Below are positions 59,701-64,000 of a stretch of DNA of 64,000 bases, in pieces. Position 1 is the first letter of the stretch; each line of letters begins with the position of its first letter. Origin of the DNA: Sphagnum magellanicum (Eukaryota; Streptophyta; Sphagnopsida; Sphagnales; Sphagnaceae); assembly GCA_021904315.1 (NCBI GenBank), contig CM038917.1, positions 8,540,041 through 8,604,040 of the forward strand, written 5' to 3'. A model generated the notes under the pieces. It searched no databases. It saw only the letters and a list, made by a program, of their open reading frames with translations, and was not told where the DNA came from. The position numbers were made by a program, and so were the translations under genes.

Positions 59701-59835
59701 CGCCAATTCCGAGGTTGACAAATAGAAGAGCCCCAGCTGCTCCCTTGTACCGACTCCAGAGGGAAGCCTTCTTCAAAGGTGTTGCGGTCGGCTGTCGCAC
59801 AGTCGCCGATGGCACCGGATCTCCCTTCTCCCCAC
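59701..59835 (-). CDS. Conserved plant membrane protein, exon 2
   Basis: Exon of 135 nt between an acceptor (GGGCTTGATCAG at 59836) and a donor (GGCG|GTAACG at 59700). It encodes EKGDPVPSATVRQPTATP, then KKASLWSRYKGAAGALLFVN, the start of the single membrane segment, which is completed in exon 3. Positive residues (KK, SRYK) before the hydrophobic run suggest an N-in orientation. Both boundaries keep the reading frame: exon 1 leaves one base, exon 2 starts with two and leaves one, exon 3 starts with two. This phase agreement is strong support for the model. Intron 2 is 1716 bp. Confidence 0.85.
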
Positions 59836-60167
59836 CTGATCAAGCCCAACACACAAATCGTGATATTGAGCATATTCCGTACAGAGCGCATTCCCAAAAA
59901 AAATGCTTTGCAATATTTCTACTCATAACAACTCCCAGAAACAAAACAAAAGAAGTTGTACAATATATCTGCTTCTGCTCACATTAAACCCATCATGAAC
60001 TATAACTACTTTGTGCACTCTTTTGACTCAGAGCCAAAGAAGACACCATGGTTTCATTTATGAAAGCTGCATCAAAAACAACGCTGCTGCTGCTCTGTGT
60101 GTGTGTGGTCTGTGAACAACAAGCAAAATAAATTCCAACTGCATCATCCAACAAAGGGGTTTTGTAC

Positions 60168-60234
60168 CCGGAGATTGCAGGCCTTTCTTGGGCTTGTTCA
60201 CAAACAACTTGGGTGGGGTATGTGCCTCACTCAT
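60168..60234 (-). CDS. Conserved plant membrane protein, exon 1 (start)
   Basis: First coding exon, 67 nt. ATG at 60232-60234 begins MSEAHTPPKLFVNKPKKGLQ, a short polar, basic N-terminus before the membrane segment in exons 2-3. It ends at a donor CCGG|GTACAA (60167). Upstream (60290-60420) is a GA-rich leader without other ATGs that look better. Intron 1 is 332 bp. The start is chosen because the frame then joins exon 2 in phase and because PPKLFV..KPKKGL-type starts occur in related plant proteins as I recall them. Confidence 0.8.
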
Positions 60235-60424
60235 CCTTATGTGTCCCCCAGTATTGGTTTCTTCTTCAACGCCACTCTAGTTTTCTCCCTGCGATGATCG
60301 ATCTACACCTCCTCTTCTCCACTCCTTGCGCGCTTTGCCTCTCTCTCTCCGCCTGTCGCTTCGAGAGGGAACAAGGAAGCGGCAAGAGGGAACAACGAGA
60401 CTAGGTAACAAGTTGTGCCCCCAT

Positions 60425-61141
60425 CCTTGTGGATGATGAATCATTCATCCACCAGGACACAGTCATCATCTATAAAGGATCGATAGATCTCTCATTTGAT
60501 TTGACGATGTCAAAATCTATGTATGAAACAAGGTAGTTTGTTTTGTTTGTCACACTGAGATCTCTCAAACCGTGTCGCTTCATGCCGCGCTCTTGGTATC
60601 TTTGGAAAGCTCTTGATGAGTACAGGTACACCGATTTGGTTTGAGACTGTTTAGAGCTACAGTGTGGAAGCTAATGATCGTTGAACCATTTTCTCGATGA
60701 AAACTAAATAAAATCGAAATTGAAAATTTTATTGGAATTTGGAGGTGTTCTTCGTGTTGTTGGAAAGCCTTTGGCCAGTCAGATCTAATAGAGTTTATTT
60801 CACAATTTTCAGAGCTAAGGTGTGGAAGATATTGATTTTGGAGTGAATTTTGGTGCTGGAAATTTAAACAAATTGCAAAAATGGGTTTGGAAGGAAAAAG
60901 TAGTTGAGCCCTCAATGTGTTCACACTTGGGCCAATCGCACAGGCTACACTACTGTAACTGCTGTTAGGGTTTTGCAGTTTTTGTTGAAATAATTAATTA
61001 TTTTCCAAAAAAATCGGCAATTTTTTTAATTATTAAAAATTTCGACTAAAAAAAATTCAAATATTTTGGCAGGTTGTTAAACTATCTTGCATATATCATT
61101 GGGCATATCCAATATTCTTGCATATATTTTTTATCATTCAT
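60425..61141. promoter_or_regulatory. Upstream region of the three-exon gene
   Basis: Likely promoter side of the gene. No TATA box is convincing. It contains two copies of a weakly conserved module (60600-60670 and 60755-60840), each with TTGGAAAGCYYTTG followed by AGAGCTA and a GTGTGGAAG word. The module resembles words in the family S and D repeats, so it may be a repeat remnant. Confidence 0.35.
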
Positions 61142-61957
61142 TCATGCACTTTTACTCGGTTTTGAGAAGATTATGGCAACATTCTTAACATAGAAGTTAG
61201 TGATTCTATTCCCAATGAAGGGCCAAGAGGGGTGTTGTGTAGAATGGGTGGTGATTATAGCTGTGATGATACCTCTAGTGGTAGCTACATCATTTTCATC
61301 AATTGGTTCATCCTTGTCAAGGACATCAAATACTAAATATTCAAAGGACTCACTTGAGTGGAATTGACATAGTCTTGAAGCATCAACAACCAACGAAAAC
61401 CCCCAAATCAAACCCAAACATCATCATCATAATTTTTTTTGATTTCCATAGAATTTTATGACATGTTTGGACAAACTTGAACAACCCTAGAGAATGTATG
61501 CAATACCCCATGATTGTAGTAGTATATCTTGACCCAATAATAACATTCATTATTCAACTACAACCCTTGCAAATTAGGTACCTTCTCTAGGCAAAGAAAG
61601 GTCATTAAAAGGAAACCCAATGGTCATTAAGGACCAAGTTTGAACAACAATGACAACCTTGGAAGCTTCAATTTCTACATGATGACACTTTGCATTAGCC
61701 ATTTGCAATTTTGTCAAAGACCTATGCTTTCTAGTTCTAGAGCTTGTCCTTCCTCCATCTGTCTTGAAAAGGCCTCATCTTCTTCATACAACTTTGGCCT
61801 TACACTCTCACTAGAACATGATCTTCTTTTTAATCTAACCTTTGAGGTGAAAAAGTTAACAAAATAACCAACACAACCTATGGAGTTAAATGGTTCCATG
61901 TTGAACACAACAAAATATAAACATGGTTTCCAAGTCAATGTGAGCCCAACATCAAAT
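61142..61957 (-). pseudogene. Coding-like traces of unknown origin
   Basis: Minus-strand frames of 91 residues (61142-61417, contains LDKDEPIDENDVATTRG) and 74 residues (61714-61938, contains RPKLYEEDEAFSRQMEEGQA) look protein-like but match nothing I know. Stops separate them. Possibly an old transposon gene. Confidence 0.3.
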
Positions 61958-62296
61958 TGTCATGCTTGTATGCATGGCCTTATACACGACGGCCGGTTAT
62001 GAGCATGCCAATCATGTCTTTTAGAGTTAATGTATGTTCTTAGGTTATTGTATGCTATTAAGTGTTTTAGGGTTATGCCTTGTTTAAGGTTTCAGGTTGT
62101 TGATGGCTGTATAAAAGGCCAAGCTTTTCCCTTTTCTGGTTAGTTTTTTTAGAATTCCTTTGTTAGGGAAAGTTTCCTCCATAGTCAAACTGGATTTCTA
62201 GATGCTCATGACAGCTATTACATGGCCACTGTTTACATACATTACGTCTTTCTTTCCTTCTTTTCAATTTAATTCTAGAAAAACTACTCTCTGTCA
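61958..62296 (+). repeat. 5' LTR of Gypsy element C
   Basis: About 339 bp, starts TGTCATGCTTG and ends CTCTGTCA. Contains TGTATAAAAGGCCAAGC, a TATA-type promoter word matched in the LTR core of B. The inner end is an estimate because no clear primer-binding site follows. Confidence 0.75.
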
Positions 62297-63308
62297 CTTA
62301 ATGTTGAAAGCAGCAGATTTTTCCTAGCTTTGAGTTTCTTGGGCTTCTTTTGCTTGTTGGTTTTTTGTGTACTTGAATTGCTTCTACTTCTTCTTATGCC
62401 GCAGAATCTAGTTCTACTGGTTCTATAGGAGAAAGCCACAAGTGTAGTAAGCCCCTAGGTGCCACTACCCAAAATCTTCACCTTGGCAAGAACCGCCATT
62501 GCTTTGAGATCATAAGAAAAACCAAGGAGGTGTTGGAGAAGTGATGAGTGTGCGTGTGTGCGTGTTACAACATAAGAAGAGCAAACAACACTCTCTTAGT
62601 GGGGGACTAATCTATAGCAACAAATTAGGTCCTTGTCTTCCTCCTGCAACTACAACTGCTTGCTACTAGGTGAGTAAGTTCAAGAATTTGTTGAAGCCGG
62701 ACTCTCGCATTGTTACTCGTAGGAAAGTTTGATTCGTTGCTACTATTGCAACCACGATGACGATAAGGATGTTTTGATGGATGCAGCACTAAAGCTAGTA
62801 TGTGGGATCACTTCTTTGTTCAAAATTTTTTTTTCGTCAATCTGCTTTTCTTGCTCACGCCTATTGTGGAACATCATGATCATGATCTTCTTCCAGCAGA
62901 TGCCTTCCCTCTTCAAGTTACTTTGTGGTTGTTACAATCCCTCCCATCCGGTGTGGTGGTCTAGACCCGAAAAACTCTCGTGGGTGTGGGTTGTTGTTGG
63001 TAAAGAATTCTAAATCTAGAGTGGGTGGCTAGGGTGAACTGTTTGCCGACTCCTCAACTCCTTACTACTAGACTAGACGTCGCTCGCTCATTCTAGGGAA
63101 GATGCCAGCTTTCCTTGTTCTTCCTTAACAAATTCATTATTGTTCTTGTTTTGTTCTCCTCCGACTTGTTTCTGGTAGTAGTAGTTGGTGATAACGTTTT
63201 ATTGGAAGAGGCTAGGGAAGCCTTGAAGACTCTTGAAGATTGCTAGGCCAAGTGCAGCATCAAGCAAGAAGAAGGAAAAAAAATTTTCTCTTCTACATGC
63301 CATCATTG

Positions 63309-63660
63309 TAGAGTTCCTGGGTGATCTATAGCGTGGCATCCATTACATCGCCGCCCGCCATCGCTGCAGAGTTCCTAAGCAATCTGTAGCACAACGTCCG
63401 TCGTGTTACCACCCACCATCACTATAGAGCTTTTGGCGATTTGCAATGTCGCATTCTTGCCCGCCAACGTTGCAAAGCTCCCGGGCGATTTGTAGCGTCA
63501 CGTCCGTAGTGCCATCTATTGTGTCGCCATCGTTAACATCCGTCCATGGACTTCCATCTATAGACTTTTGTCCACGAATGTCCATCCATAGATGTCTGTC
63601 CACAGATTTCAATCCATCAACTTTCATCCATCAACGTCCGTCCGTCACCGTTCATCCCCA
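63309..63660 (+). repeat. Leader minisatellites of Gypsy element C
   Basis: 48-57 bp units (GCAGAGTTCCTAAGCAATCT type, starts near 63309, 63366, 63423, 63471) are followed by short CCGTCCATGGACTTCCATC-type repeats up to 63660. The latter correspond, in the opposite orientation, to the array at 51420-51720 in element B. Confidence 0.75.
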
Positions 63661-64000
63661 TTGACATGCCATATTTTTCAAATCGTATGTATTGCATACA
63701 TACATATTCAATATTGTATTTTTCAAACCGTATTTAATATTCTGTATTTCTACAAAATTTTGGGGCATGGGACAACACCATGTCCTCAAATGATGAAAGC
63801 ATTACCATTCAACTAGAACCAAGGTATCAACTATGAAGCAACACACAATCATTTGAGCCGATTTCTTTGAGCTCACGATCTTCACAACAGTACCATAAAA
63901 ACTCTATAATGCCATCATCATCCAGTACAACTCCTACTAAAAATTCAAATTTAAGTTACATTACATTAACAGTACATCAGAATCCATTTGCAAGGGTTAA

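Larger units (their letters stand above)
61958..64000 (+). mobile_element. Ty3/Gypsy element C, 5' end (truncated by window)
   Basis: A second member of the family of element B, plus strand: 5' LTR (61958-62296), leader (62297-63779) and the beginning of gag from the ATG at 63780, whose first 200 bp align with 51311 downward in element B. No solo LTR interrupts its leader, so it shows the original state of that region. The frame looks degraded. The remainder lies outside the window. Confidence 0.85.

Noticed and set aside
59634-59987. Plus-strand 117-residue frame
   Set aside because: It is the antisense shadow of exon 2 of the minus-strand three-exon gene.

Overview
The window is nuclear DNA of a land plant with a large, repeat-filled genome. 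Two host genes survive; nearly everything else is layers of old transposable elements in AT-rich DNA. The retroelement style (many solo LTRs, a degraded kinase-like pseudogene with an HND loop and a DWG triplet, long AT-rich decayed stretches) suggests a fern or gymnosperm more than a small-genome angiosperm. That is a weak inference.

Layout. 0.5-2.7 kb: decayed Ty3/Gypsy pol on the minus strand. 3.5-6.6 kb: an unrecognised repeat, here called family D. It carries a short GC-rich ORF with its own TATA box, seven iteron-like 25-26 bp repeats, a 190-bp tandem array and a second small coding region. 6.6-9.5 kb: a possible DNA transposon with GTGACC-type subterminal repeats around a protein-kinase-like pseudogene. 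9.6-14.2 kb: Gypsy and Copia remnants, both cut by GC-rich solo LTRs (family S). 18.5-26.5 kb: a third family-S solo LTR split by a complete-length Ty1/Copia element (18814-25867) with matching 313-bp LTRs and a 921-bp internal duplication. 26.5-30.3 kb: AT-rich, nothing recognisable.

30.3-37.1 kb is a gene island. It holds a GT4-type glycosyltransferase (minus, CDS 32503-34032), a likely 5'-UTR exon and TATA box near 35.2-35.5 kb, and a LINE fragment directly upstream. 37-42.6 kb: decayed DNA, a 51/102-bp minisatellite and a fourth solo LTR. 42.6-55.1 kb: a second family-D copy split by a Ty3/Gypsy element (43204-53535), which itself holds a fifth solo LTR. 55.4-56.0 kb: PIF/Harbinger transposase fragment. 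57.6-60.2 kb: the second host gene, three exons (minus) for a 179-residue single-pass membrane protein of unknown function. Its intron phases agree at both junctions. 62.0-64.0 kb: the 5' end of a second copy of the Gypsy family, cut by the window edge.

Nesting gives relative ages. D is older than the 10-kb Gypsy element, which is older than solo LTR 5. Solo LTR 3 is older than the Copia element. The Gypsy remnant at 9.6-11.1 kb is older than solo LTR 1. The best candidate for something undescribed is family D and its small conserved protein. The host genes show no functional link to each other.
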